Source: Flaccisagitta enflata (lineage: Eukaryota > Chaetognatha > Sagittoidea > Aphragmophora). From it: a stretch of 64,000 nucleotides of DNA. Made by a program: the position numbers and the translations under genes. The DNA lies in assembly GCA_965153355.1 (NCBI GenBank), contig OZ231126.1, forward strand, positions 80,724,001-80,788,000, read 5' to 3'. The notes under the pieces are model-generated. The model was not told where the DNA came from and searched no databases. It was given only the letters and a program-made list of their open reading frames with translations. Below, piece after piece: positions 28,812-38,960 of this stretch; the stretch's first letter is position 1; each line of letters starts with the position of its first letter.

Positions 28812-31800
28812 GAAAGACACACCCTTTTCAATTAGGAGGGGGATTTTCTCCATGTTTATCGTTTCTGATTGCAATGAGTTAATCTGATCAGAAAGATCGA
28901 ATCTGTGAATTGGGTGTGCGATGCCATCGAGTATAAAGGCATTGTTGGCAGCATCAAGAGATATGGATAGGGATTTGAGACAGTCATACCCAATGAGACC
29001 GTTATAATTCGATTCCCCATCATATACTAAAAAATTTACGCTTTTTTTAATGCCCGTTCCAAAGTCAACAAAGGCTTGAACTCGATGTAACAGTTTTATG
29101 GCATTGCCAGTAAATGAACAAGCGGATACAGAATGGGGCAGGGGCACAAAGTCAAGACCCAATTGATCAAGCCATCTTTTTGATAAGAGGGAGAGCGTTG
29201 AACCGCTATCCATTAACGTCTGAAGCACTACTCCTGCCCTTGCTGGGGCATGTTTTCGGTCAAAAACACGCAGTTTAGCAAACGGCAACATGCCGGATAC
29301 TAGATTGACTACATCTCGTTTTTTAACCATGCAGATTTTGTTTGCTTTTTCACTCAGGTCATCGGTCGATCGTTCATCAAACAGAGCAGCCAAACATCCG
29401 TCGGCCAACTCATCATCGTCATCGTTTGCCCAAAAGAGAACCTTCAGACATCCATCGGCCATAAACTCAGACCAGTCGTTCATTCGCGGGCTTGCTCCAA
29501 GGAGAGCGGCGATGTGACTGCCATTCAGAAGTTCTTCGCCGATGGAGGCGGGTCGATTGATCGATCGGCCAAACTTGGTCATTCTGCGCATGCCCTCGGT
29601 GAGTGTAACATTATCGCGATTTAACTTGGTTTCTTCCTCATCGACTATTCCCCCCAAATCACTATCATCGTTACCATCGATATCATTGATATCATCGACA
29701 TCATCGATGTCATCGTTATTGACAATTATTCCTAATTTGGCTATGTCATAATATGATAGAATGGTACATTCTGTACTCTTGCATAGATAAAAAGAGATTT
29801 TGGTGCCATGGTTGGCGATGTGATATTTGTTTCCTGTTTTTGCGATGCGCACATCATATCTGTATTTTAGCTTTATGACTGAGCCACATATTCCCTCTAC
29901 AGTGCATTTTGTTTTTATTCTGATTGCAGATGGCGGCACGTCAGACGGACGGATGAGGGATATCGAACTTCCAGAGTCAGCTAAGACCGGACCAATGCCT
30001 TCGATCTGTACAATAGGTGAGGGAGCATTGCTATCTGTGTAGATTCTATTGCTTCGATGTTTTGTTGTGCGTTTTCTGCCTTCAACTTTGTTCACTTTTG
30101 CGGATCTTTTTTTTCTGAACATTCTTGTTAAGGCATTGACCATGTGCTCGAAGTCTTCCGAGTCACTCTCTGATTCTGCATCTGTCTCTTCCCCCTCAAC
30201 ATTGTTTATGACATCTTCTTCGTCATCACTAGGGGCAAATCCTGTCATATGTGATGCTTGTGAGTCATCACTATCACTTTCATCATCGGTTTGTCCGTCT
30301 GTCTCCTCCATCGGTATAGCATTTACTCTCTGCCTAGCTCTTATGGATTTTTTCTGGTTTCGCCATTCAGCAGGGGTCTTTTTTACATTAATGCGATTGA
30401 CTGGTTGTCCGTTTGTCTGTTTCGCTTTCATAGGGCAATTACGTTGCCAGTGAGAAAATGAGCCACAGGTAAAACAACTACCATTATCTTTTTTAGGCTT
30501 GTTTTTCTTATAGTTATTATCAAAAGCGTTAACATCAGACTCAAAAGCGTTTATATCACTAAAATCTTTTGTTTTACGTGAAAGGAGCTTTTTCTCATCG
30601 GCCATCGAGAACGCGTGAGCGTTATTGGCTTTCCCGAAAGTTGAGGAATAATCGCTGATTTTCTCAGATTGTATGAGTTGTTGGCAAAATGCTACACCTG
30701 CAAAAACTTCTTGTATATCATTTTTATGCATTTCTGCTACTAATTCTTGGTTCATAATTCCTCTGCTAAAAAATCCGAAGACTTGCTGACGATATAAGGG
30801 GGTGTGACAATAATCATAGAATGATTCTGGGGGTATTGAGTAATTGAAGATCTCGACAATTCGAAATCCCCACAGACCGACGGACTCACGGGGTCGTCTG
30901 CAAGCGGTGTGCAATTCGCATTCATAGTGAGATGTGCTCTCTAGACCGAGAGTGCATCCCACTTTTGCTGCGAGTTGTGTCACCAAGATTCCAGGTGAAG
31001 CAGAATTCATCTGCTGCACCTGGAACCTAAGTTCCGCCTCTTTAAAAGAGGTGCAGAATTTGTAGCAGAGGTCCCTATTGGACAGGCCAAGATAGAAGCG
31101 GTAATGAAATGACCATTCGCAGAAAAATGACCGGAATGATCGATTATCTTTGGTCGAATATTCCGGTGCATTTTTGCTGAGTAGCTTGATTCTCTTTGTA
31201 AGGTCACGGTCATCTTGCTGGGATTGCTGAGTGGGGTTATCATGATGATCGTGTGGGTAGGCCGAACCGTCCCACCTGCGATTTCCCCCATCTCTGTTGT
31301 TGCCATTATGTCCGCGGTTGTTATTGTTCCCCCTGTCATTTCCTCTACCATTCCCCCTATCATCATCATCATCATCGTCCCCTCCTCCTCCTCCATAACC
31401 ACCCGACCCCCCTGTATAACCACCCGAGCCTCCTGAGTAACCACCTGCCCTTCTATTATAGTTGGGTAGCGGGTTGGAAGGTGGTTGATTGTTATCCCTA
31501 GAGTTATTTGATGGCATATCTCTCTCAAATTTTCTCTCAGGTGGATTCGGCGGATTTCTATCCGCACTCTCGCGATTGGCGGGGTCGGCCAAACTCATGA
31601 GACGGTTATTTATGTCCGCTCGAGAAGGAGCGACATTCGAGGTGGGCAATTTTCTTGGGGATTTGAAAAATGGGTTAATTTTGGCTGCATCGCCATCGGG
31701 GCCCTTGGCATCATCGTCATCGATTTTGACTGTTCTGTGAGGTTTTATGGGGGTAGAGGTATTCGTGGGGTGTTTTAGATCTTCCATTTTTTGGTCCATC

Positions 31801-34400
31801 ACTATTCTTTTGAACATTTCCCTCGGTTCACGAGTCGGGTCACGTTTGTTTCGACTGTCCCTGATGCTGTCCAGGTCTACACCACGACTTTGGTTGAAAG
31901 AGACTATGCGGCTGTATTCTTTTCTTTCAACATCCGACATTTTGTATGGGGCCTCGGGAGGGGGATCATGGGCCATTGAGATGTTTTTTGGGGTTTTCCC
32001 ATGGTCTAGGACTAATTTGCGTGTCCTGTTGGTCATTTCACCAAATGCCTGCCCCTCACTTATGCTCCAATCTAAGAGGTTATCTATGTCCTTCTTGGAT
32101 ATAAATTCTTCCCATGCTGATTGGGGACCTTTGGGTAGGGGTTTCGGGTCCCGAGGGGCAGGGGTTGGGTTTTTTTCGGCCAAGGGTACGTTTTTCTTGA
32201 AACATAGATTATAGGTGTCAACAAACGTCTGTTCATAAGTCTCAAAGTTTGAATCAATGGGAGGGGTTTCTTTTAGGAAATCATTGATTTGTCGCATAGC
32301 GACTTTATCATCGTCCCCTTCGCGGGCGCGTTGTATTTCTACCCTTAACTGGTCAACGTTTGCTTGACTTAGCCCCATGTTGTCAAGTTCGTTCTTTGAA
32401 AGGTTATTGAACTTGTGGAGGATTTGGACAAGGAAAAATCTTCGGGGCCCAAAGTCAGGGGATTTTAGAAAGGGGACCTCATGATGGTTCCATACCTCCA
32501 TCTCAGATATCATTTCCCACCCTTCATCCTTTAATTGGTAAAAACGGTCTTCATCAGGGTTGTACCTTATGCTAAGGCTAGTTGGGTATTTGGTGGGGTC
32601 CAAAATTTGGGTAAGAACGTCCCTTCCCTGTATTAGTTCTCTCTCCACCATGTTTCTCATCTCGCTTAAAATGAGACCACGGGGTAGTTCATAAGTTAAG
32701 ACAGGGCCTAGTTCAGTGAAGCTTCTTGAGAAAAGCATATTCAGATTTTTCTCAGGCAACTCGAAATAAGGATCAAATTGTCTACTTCTCTGTGCTTTGA
32801 AGTTATGCAGCAACGCATGAAGTATAAATTTTGCCCTTTCCTGTGTCCCATCATCCTCTGAGCTTAATTGTTCTAAAGGGAATATGCTCAAATTATTTGA
32901 TAGGCCCCTGTTGGTGAGAATGTTATTGGCAGCGAGTAATAGTCTGTCAGTCCCAGGATCTTTTATCTCATATAGACCATTTTTGAGCGTTAGCTCATCT
33001 TTGTTGAACAAACATTCACATGTATACTTCTCTCTTTCGGACTCTGTTGCACTTATCATTCTTGCTGGGAATGGGGGTGAATATCTCTCAGCACTGATCG
33101 CGCTGTTGTGTATTAGTTGGCTGGAGATAACATTAAAGGGTATTCCACACTTTTTGCATTTGGACTTCTCGTATATTTGAGAAGCCCTACACACGTAGCA
33201 AAAAGCATGGAGAAAAAAGGGGTAATTAACTTCTTCCCCATCCCCTTCTTTCGTCAGGCTATCATCGACGGTCATAGTGGTAGACATTTTGGGTGATCCG
33301 TCCAAAGCGGGGACAACGTTCAAAGGAGCAGACGGCAACGAATCACTCGCAAGAGGTGAGGGGGTGATTGGATTGGTTGCTGTGGATATGGTGATAGTGG
33401 TGGTGACCACAGGATCTGTGATCGTTATGTCTGCCTCTGGGTTGTGTATGACAGTCACCTCTGTCGAGGGTGGTAAGGTTGAGTCCGGGGTAGGAGGTGG
33501 TAGAAGGTGATAAAAGGCACTAGGGTTAGTTGGACTGACTTTATTTATCTCGTCCGCTAAACTTGTTTCAGAAGAAGTGGAAGGGAGTAGTGTTTGTGAG
33601 GGTGTAGGTGAGAGAATGGGGTTAAATGGAGGTGGGTAGGTGATATCGAATGCACTTTTGTCTAAATTTTCCTTGCTCGGTTGTTCCTCAATGGTGGCTG
33701 GTAATGCGAATGAATCGTCAGGGGCATTTTTAAACTGGAAAACCAAGCGGAGCGCATCGAGTACTCCTCGGTTTTGGGGTTCTACAGGGACTGGGTGACC
33801 GTCCTTCACTCTGATTTTATCAGCTGGAATAAGCGCACCCTCAAGGTGTTGTTCAGTCAGTCGGTCTATTCCCGGTTTCTCCTCTTCCCCCCACTTTGCA
33901 CATACTCGGAGTACAAACGACCTTGTTAGATCATAAGTGATTGGCTCATTTAAGTTATTAACTTTAGCCCTTATAATTTTTTCAAAATCATCGATAATTG
34001 CGACCATATGAGGGTCACAGTAGCAATCTCTAATTTTTGAATTGATACATTTAATGCAAGGTTTTAAAATAGGAACGTAGCCTTGATAGCCCGTTATCCA
34101 GTAAAGGACCCCTTTGCCATTAGTTTTTTCATTGGGCTTACTGCAAATTTCCCCAATTTGACTAAGTTTGAAATTGAGCGCCTCAGAAAAAGGTTGGTTA
34201 TCTAATTCTGTCGCACCCGGTTGGACAAATTTTGACTTGATTTTTAGAGTTCTAAACCCTCCCATAGGCCAAAAGGAGCCTGACCTAAGGGTCGTGGGCT
34301 TAAGGAGGAACCAGGTCCTATGATTGACATTGAATCCAAATTTGCTTTTTATAGTTTTCTTGGTTGATTGCAAAAAATCATTTAACTCTTCTAAGTCCAT
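28809..34400 (-). CDS. gag: Gag-protease polyprotein of element 2
   Basis: 1863 residues from ATG 34400, far longer than common Gag-Pro proteins. In order: an N-terminal region with a Cys cluster (about 113-128); a Pro/Ser/Thr-rich linker (about 250-390); a C-x2-C...C-x2-C possible zinc ribbon (about 400-417); a long helical capsid-like region; a Gly/Asn/Asp-rich segment (about 970-1050); a second helical region; a classic CCHC knuckle CFTCGSFSHWQRNC (about 1310-1323); an acidic stretch; and two aspartic-protease-like units. The first has ADSGSSISL near 1474 and ILSYYDIAKLG. The second has MDSGSTLSLL near 1729 and GLIGYDCLKSL. DSG replaces the usual DTG in both. It forms the particle and presumably cleaves it. 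Confidence 0.88.
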   Translation of the reverse strand: MDLEELNDFLQSTKKTIKSKFGFNVNHRTWFLLKPTTLRSGSFWPMGGFRTLKIKSKFVQPGATELDNQPFSEALNFKLSQIGEICSKPNEKTNGKGVLYWITGYQGYVPILKPCIKCINSKIRDCYCDPHMVAIIDDFEKIIRAKVNNLNEPITYDLTRSFVLRVCAKWGEEEKPGIDRLTEQHLEGALIPADKIRVKDGHPVPVEPQNRGVLDALRLVFQFKNAPDDSFALPATIEEQPSKENLDKSAFDITYPPPFNPILSPTPSQTLLPSTSSETSLADEINKVSPTNPSAFYHLLPPPTPDSTLPPSTEVTVIHNPEADITITDPVVTTTITISTATNPITPSPLASDSLPSAPLNVVPALDGSPKMSTTMTVDDSLTKEGDGEEVNYPFFLHAFCYVCRASQIYEKSKCKKCGIPFNVISSQLIHNSAISAERYSPPFPARMISATESEREKYTCECLFNKDELTLKNGLYEIKDPGTDRLLLAANNILTNRGLSNNLSIFPLEQLSSEDDGTQERAKFILHALLHNFKAQRSRQFDPYFELPEKNLNMLFSRSFTELGPVLTYELPRGLILSEMRNMVERELIQGRDVLTQILDPTKYPTSLSIRYNPDEDRFYQLKDEGWEMISEMEVWNHHEVPFLKSPDFGPRRFFLVQILHKFNNLSKNELDNMGLSQANVDQLRVEIQRAREGDDDKVAMRQINDFLKETPPIDSNFETYEQTFVDTYNLCFKKNVPLAEKNPTPAPRDPKPLPKGPQSAWEEFISKKDIDNLLDWSISEGQAFGEMTNRTRKLVLDHGKTPKNISMAHDPPPEAPYKMSDVERKEYSRIVSFNQSRGVDLDSIRDSRNKRDPTREPREMFKRIVMDQKMEDLKHPTNTSTPIKPHRTVKIDDDDAKGPDGDAAKINPFFKSPRKLPTSNVAPSRADINNRLMSLADPANRESADRNPPNPPERKFERDMPSNNSRDNNQPPSNPLPNYNRRAGGYSGGSGGYTGGSGGYGGGGGDDDDDDDRGNGRGNDRGNNNNRGHNGNNRDGGNRRWDGSAYPHDHHDNPTQQSQQDDRDLTKRIKLLSKNAPEYSTKDNRSFRSFFCEWSFHYRFYLGLSNRDLCYKFCTSFKEAELRFQVQQMNSASPGILVTQLAAKVGCTLGLESTSHYECELHTACRRPRESVGLWGFRIVEIFNYSIPPESFYDYCHTPLYRQQVFGFFSRGIMNQELVAEMHKNDIQEVFAGVAFCQQLIQSEKISDYSSTFGKANNAHAFSMADEKKLLSRKTKDFSDINAFESDVNAFDNNYKKNKPKKDNGSCFTCGSFSHWQRNCPMKAKQTNGQPVNRINVKKTPAEWRNQKKSIRARQRVNAIPMEETDGQTDDESDSDDSQASHMTGFAPSDDEEDVINNVEGEETDAESESDSEDFEHMVNALTRMFRKKRSAKVNKVEGRKRTTKHRSNRIYTDSNAPSPIVQIEGIGPVLADSGSSISLIRPSDVPPSAIRIKTKCTVEGICGSVIKLKYRYDVRIAKTGNKYHIANHGTKISFYLCKSTECTILSYYDIAKLGIIVNNDDIDDVDDINDIDGNDDSDLGGIVDEEETKLNRDNVTLTEGMRRMTKFGRSINRPASIGEELLNGSHIAALLGASPRMNDWSEFMADGCLKVLFWANDDDDELADGCLAALFDERSTDDLSEKANKICMVKKRDVVNLVSGMLPFAKLRVFDRKHAPARAGVVLQTLMDSGSTLSLLSKRWLDQLGLDFVPLPHSVSACSFTGNAIKLLHRVQAFVDFGTGIKKSVNFLVYDGESNYNGLIGYDCLKSLSISLDAANNAFILDGIAHPIHRFDLSDQINSLQSETINMEKIPLLIEKGVSF

Positions 34401-35542
34401 TGGGAAGTTGAAAGCTCACAATAAGGAATGGGTAATATACACAGTATAAGCGCAATAGAAAAGAATGCGAATGACTAAAAAACATGTTGCATATAAATGA
34501 GATTCAAGTTGTTGGTCACGATAGTAAATTGTAACAGATTAAATGTGTATCAGTCACGATTTGTACAAAGTAAAAATGCAATGAATGTTCGTTGGTCACG
34601 AAAGTCAATTGTCAATTTTTTCTACCTCCCAGGAGCGGTACTCATTGTTGGAGAATTCAGTTTGTCGGCGAAAGGAGAGAGGCCCATCGTGAGACGCCGA
34701 AGGATTCCCGTCGTTGCCCTGGAGTCGCTGCGAAGGCTGTCGCCGGACGTCGCCGTCATTCGCCCTCAAGTTGGTCGCCGGAGGATTGGTGTGGTTCGCC
34801 GCCCGATGAAATCGGCGACGATCTCGCCCGAAACGGCGAAGAATAAGCGCTTTCCGTCCTGCCGTTTTCCACACCTCCTTCCAGTCTCACCTCACAACCT
34901 CTTTGGCTCCTCTTGGTCACCTTTCCCTACTAACCTGCAGCTGTCCACTCCTACTTAACCACTTCCGTAGTCTACACCTTGTCCTCGTTGGCTCCTCTTC
35001 GTTCTTCGGGTGTTTGACCCTCAGCGGCTCGAAGTCGCCATTGCCTAAAATGCGTTGACATAAGATTAAAAATGTGGTACTGACGAGTTGGTTTTTGAGT
35101 CGATGATTGAAGATAGTCGAGGATAGTTGAAAAGCGTTGGAGATAGATGAGTTAGTGTTGACGTTGAAATTGTTTGTTTGTACAGTGGCAAAAACGATGA
35201 AACGATGAAAAATAGTTGACAAAGGATGATTTACAATGAAGACTTTTGTACAGTTTGTATCGATTGGATGAAGATAAAGGTTGAGAAATACGTTGAAAAT
35301 TTCGTTGATATTCGAATTTGGTAGCGATGATCGTAGCTGGTAGCTGAAAGCTGATAGGCCTTGGTTTAAGTTGGTATAAGATTTTGTTAGCTTAAATCTT
35401 GATTTATAAAGCTCTTTGGAGGCTTTTCGAAGATATAATTGATATTAAGAAATTGTTAAGCTTAATATTATTAAGAGGCAATCCCCCCTATCGATTATAT
35501 CGACGTGGTGGGGTTGTGTTTCCTCAACCGCTGTCCACCACA
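34401..35542 (-). promoter_or_regulatory. 5' leader of element 2 between 5' LTR and gag
   Basis: 1.14 kb, longer than most leaders. On the minus strand it contains a good 5' splice site (gag|gtgaga at 34891/34890) that could serve env and other subgenomic RNAs, with weaker donors near 34975 and 34925. The packaging signal should lie here. ORFs seen in it on either strand look incidental. Confidence 0.5.
35523..35540 (-). promoter_or_regulatory. Candidate primer-binding site of element 2
   Basis: On the minus strand, two bases after the CA of the 5' LTR, TGGTGGACAGCGGTTGAG begins with TGG. Its reverse complement has the form of a tRNA 3' end: T-loop pyrimidine and C, five-base stem, seven-base acceptor strand, discriminator A and CCA. 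I could not match it to a particular tRNA from memory. Confidence 0.55.
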
Positions 35543-36106
35543 TGAACTGTACCCCAGTCCGGTGTGGACTGCTAACTGGTGGGTACAGCTCGGTGGACTA
35601 TTTAGTGGCCTAATATCTGATATATGAACGGGGGTTTGGAAGAACATGGTATATGTATTTCAACAATCAGATAAGAGGCGCGGAGCAAGAGGCAATGGGC
35701 TTTTTATGCAATTCACAATACAAAGAATCAACTACAGAATATGATACAGCCAATAACACATCATGGTGGGGGGGGCTTAAATGGGGATAGTAAAGTACAG
35801 TCAGGAGAACAACATGAGAGGATGGGGTAATCTTTCATTCCCCTTCTAAAAGATCGATCAAAGACAGACGATTGAGAATCAGGTACTTTACATCATGAAT
35901 ATTAAAGTCAAACCCAACAGACCAATGAGAGGGTCAGAAGTGGTACTAACTTGGGGAGGTGAGCTCGTATTGAGGTGAACATCAGAGGGAAAAAGGGATT
36001 AATCAAGCAATATGACGTGGGGTACATGGGGGTGGTTCAGGACCAGTGGGTTGCTTTCAATTTCCCATACTATCGTATCACACTTAGGCATACTACAGAA
36101 ACTTCA
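35543..36106 (-). repeat. 5' LTR of element 2 (promoter LTR)
   Basis: 564 bp, same length as the other LTR and about 99.5% identical by eye. Read on the minus strand it starts TGAAGTTTCTG and ends GGGGTACAGTTCA. A gcataaaaagc TATA-like box lies at about 35699-35709. If used, transcription would start about 25-30 bases downstream, giving a U3 of about 430 and R-U5 of about 130 bases. Confidence 0.92.
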
Positions 36107-36407
36107 AAACCAGACTCAAACCAGAATTAAACCAGACCTAAACCTGACCAAAACCAGACCAAAACCAGACCAAAACCAGACCAAAACCAGACCTAAACAA
36201 GACCCAAACCAGACCTAACCCAGTCCTAAACCAGACATGAACCAGACTTAAACCATACTTAAACCAGACTTAAACCAGACTTAAACCAGACTTAAACCAG
36301 ACTCAAGCCAGACTCAAACCAGACTCAAACCAGACTCAAACCATACTTAAACCAGACTAAACCATACATAAACCAGACTTAAATCAGACTTAAACCAGAC
36401 CTAAACC
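36107..36407 (+). repeat. 11-bp minisatellite, right side of the element 2 insertion
   Basis: About 27 copies of aaaccagacyt with variants (cttaaaccag, ctcaaaccag, caaaaccag). It continues the array broken at 13724 and is the same repeat as 58425-58948. The first four bases (aaac) are the right target-site duplication. Confidence 0.9.
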
Positions 36408-37262
36408 ACAGACCACCAAATCCCACCCTGATGGGAAATAAGCCCCTAACGACACTTCATCCCGCTCAAGCCACCTACACAGACCACCAAATCCCACCCT
36501 GATGGGAAATAAGCCCCTAACGACACTTTATCCCGCTCAAGCCACCTACACAGAACACCAAATCCCACCCTGATGGGAAATAAGCCCCTAACGACACTTT
36601 ATCCCGCTCAAGCCACCTACACAGACCACCAAATCCCACCCTGATGGGAAATAAGCCCCTGACGACACTTTGTCGCTCAAGCCACCTACACAGACCACCA
36701 AATCCCTTCCTGATGAAATAAGCCCCTAACGACACTTTATCCGCTAAGCCACCTACACGAACCTAAATCCCACCCTGATGGGAAATAAGCCCCTAACAAC
36801 ACTTTATCCGCTCAAGCCACCAACAGACCACCAATCCCACCCTGATGGAAATAAGCCCCTAACGACACTTCATCCCGCTCAAGCCACCTACACAGACCAC
36901 CAAATCCCACCCTGATGGGAAATAAGCCCCTAACGACACTTTATCCCGCTCAAGCCACCTACACAGACCACCAAATCCCACCCTGATGGGAAATAAGCCC
37001 CTAACGACACTTTATCCCGCTCAAGCCACCTACACAGACCACCAAATCCCACCCTGATGGGAAATAAGCCCCTAACGACACTTTATCCCGCTCAAGCCAC
37101 CTACACAGACCACCAAATCCCACCTGATGGGAAATAAGCCCCTAACGACACTTTGTCACTCCAAGCCACCTACACAGACCACCAAATCCCACCCTGATGG
37201 GAAATAAGCCCCTAACGACACTTTATCCCGCTCAAGCCACCTACACAGACCACCAAATCCTC
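36408..37262 (+). repeat. 71-bp tandem repeat, about 12 copies
   Basis: Units begin acagaccaccaaatccca and contain gatgggaaataagcccctaa and cgctcaagccacctac. Most copies are nearly identical; those around 36660-36850 carry small deletions. It follows directly on the 11-bp minisatellite. Plus- and minus-strand ORFs in it are repeat artefacts. Confidence 0.93.
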
Positions 37263-37735
37263 CTAAGTGTTTATGTGCCTCCTACCCCTCCCTCCTCCAA
37301 TCTCAGGTTTTCTTTTTTTCATTTCCATAAAAGAACTCTATTTCCTGTCTTCATGGCAAAAAGAATGACAAGATCATAATCAAAAGAATTACATGGGTTG
37401 TAAAAAAGAATATTAGTTAAAGTGACAATAGTGGAATTGCTTACTTTTGTTTTCCAAAGTAATGCAGGCAGATCTGGCATCCTTTTTCTTTAAAACAGTT
37501 CAAACTGCCTTATGCAAATTTCTTTGCATAGGACTAGAAACACTAAACAAATGATGCGGGGTCACAATGTTGTTGAGGACTGGGTGGGTGGGGGCAACCG
37601 GCCTACATCAAACTTCAGAGACAACAACGATTGATAACCTAAGCAAAACATTAAAACTAACCTTGCCTACCTACTTCCAGGGACAACTCAGCCAGTAAAG
37701 AGCCATTGGAACATTTTTAGAACAGGTCACCCAAG
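37263..37735. other. Non-coding, nothing recognised
   Basis: AT-rich; no ORF or repeat match that I can support. Confidence 0.4.
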
Positions 37736-38150
37736 GGCAATACGTGGTCAGCGATACCCGTTGCCCTGCATTGCATGGTTGTAAATTGGAATGAGAGGCA
37801 GGGGACGAAATCCTGTAGAACACAGGGGACTTCGTTTGTCCGTCCGTTCGTTTGTCCCCCCAGACCCTCTCAGGCCTGAAATCTGCCCTCTCAGGCCTAT
37901 AATCTGCCCTCTCAGGCCTTGAATCTGAGAGGGCAGATCTCAGGCAGATCTCAGGCAGATTCAAGACCTGAGAGGGCAGATTCAAGGCCTGAGAGGGCAA
38001 ATTTCAGGCCTGAGATGGCAGATTCAAGGCCTGAGAGGGCAAATTTCAGGCCTGAGAGGGCAGATTCAAGGCCTGAGAGGGCAGATTTCAGGCCTGAGAA
38101 GGCAGATTTTAGGCCTAAGAGGGCAGATTTCAGGCCTGAGAGGGCAACAG
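37736..38150. repeat. R2-family repeat with inverted 21-bp tandem units
   Basis: It begins with the R2 left-end sequence (tggtcagcgatacccgttgc) and the gtcctgtagaacacagggg block. Then come 21-bp units: in one orientation (ccctctcaggcctgaaatct) to about 37925, then in the opposite orientation (gagagggcagatttcaggcc) to 38150, so the middle forms a hairpin. Similar units make up other R2 copies in this window. Confidence 0.8.
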
Positions 38151-38228
38151 AACAACTCTTTTACAACTTGAGGATAACTTTAGGACAATTCTTGGACAAA
38201 TCTAGGACAACCCTTAGAGCGAATAGGG

Positions 38229-38703
38229 CTACAGTACCTTCCGAGCAAACCTGGCTAAAACTGGAGGATTAATTTTTGTAACCTTAATTTTATTTCTTTA
38301 TCTTTGTTTTTTGTATCTAACTTAATTAAAGGATACAATTTTCACAGGTTCTACAACTATTTTAAGTTTTTAAGGACAATTGTCTTAAAATAATTTAAGA
38401 CAATTGTCATTAAAAACTTTAAATGGCCATAAAATCTGAAATAATTATCTGATTGAGCTGTTCTTGTTGTCTAGGATAGGTAAGATTTCCTGCTGAATCC
38501 AGTGGTCTGGGTTAGAACACTCCAAATTGATGTCTTCATGCACTTTGATTTCACGAGTTATTTCTTTTGACCCCAAAATATGTTCAAAGAATTAAGTATC
38601 TTTTAATTAAGTTAGATATAAAAAATGAAGTTTGGGAAATGATATTAAAATCACAAAAATTAATCCTCCAGTTTTAGCCAGGTTGGCTCGAAAGGTACTG
38701 TAC
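38229..38703. mobile_element. Foldback element with about 100-bp inverted ends
   Basis: The left arm from tacagtaccttccgagc to about 38335 is the inverted complement of the right arm ending ggtactgta at 38702 (shared ctggctaaaactggaggatt core). No ORF. It lies inside a degenerate ggacaactttagg minisatellite that is present on both sides (38150-38225 and 38705-38960). Confidence 0.8.
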
Positions 38704-38960
38704 CTCTTGGACAAATAAAAAAAACTTTAGGACATTCTGACAACTTTAGGACAACTCCTTGGACATTCCTAAGACAACTATGACAACTCTAGGATAACAA
38801 AAACAACTCTAGTAAAACTCTGAGAGAGTTATAGAACAACTTTTGGACAACTTTTGGACAACTTTAGAACACTTTTAAGACAACTTGAGGACAACTCTAG
38901 GACAAATCTAGGACATTTTTAGGACATCACAAGGACTTCGCCAGGACAATATAAGGACTA
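38704..38960 (+). repeat. Degenerate ggacaactytagg minisatellite
   Basis: Loose repeats of a 12- to 13-base motif (aggacaactttagg, ctaggacaactc). The same motif precedes the foldback element at 38150-38225, so the foldback element inserted into this array. Confidence 0.75.

Larger units (their letters stand above)
13725..36106 (-). mobile_element. Element 2: complete giant ambisense env-bearing LTR retroelement, 22.4 kb
   Basis: Two 564-bp direct repeats (13725-14288 and 35543-36106) bound the unit, each TG...CA, flanked by aaac. A polypurine tract touches the left (3') LTR and a candidate primer-binding site lies two bases from the right (5') LTR, so the genomic RNA is minus-strand. Minus-strand ORFs: Gag-Pro (34400 to 28809), Pol (28808 to 23226), ORF X (23304 to 22864), ORF Y (21324 to 20767), Env (17063 to 14730). 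Plus-strand spliced genes: A (17845-19100) and B (19893-22640). Gag-Pro, Pol and Env are uninterrupted apart from the Gag-Pro/Pol UGA and the LTRs differ at about three positions, so the insertion is young. At 22.4 kb it is much larger than usual envelope-bearing LTR elements of about 7-12 kb. Confidence 0.93.

Noticed and set aside
34497-34958. 153-codon plus-strand ORF in the leader of element 2
   Set aside because: Arg/Val-rich, lies in the 5' leader antisense to the genome, no splice or domain support; could not be distinguished from chance.
13725-36106. Polinton/Maverick or a DNA virus insertion
   Set aside because: Size and cargo would suit, but there are LTRs, a polypurine tract, RT, RNase H and CCHC Gag, with no DNA polymerase B or packaging ATPase and no long terminal inverted repeats.
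36408-37262. Regularly spaced repeats as a CRISPR-like array
   Set aside because: Units are contiguous 71-bp tandem copies without unique spacers, in a eukaryotic setting.
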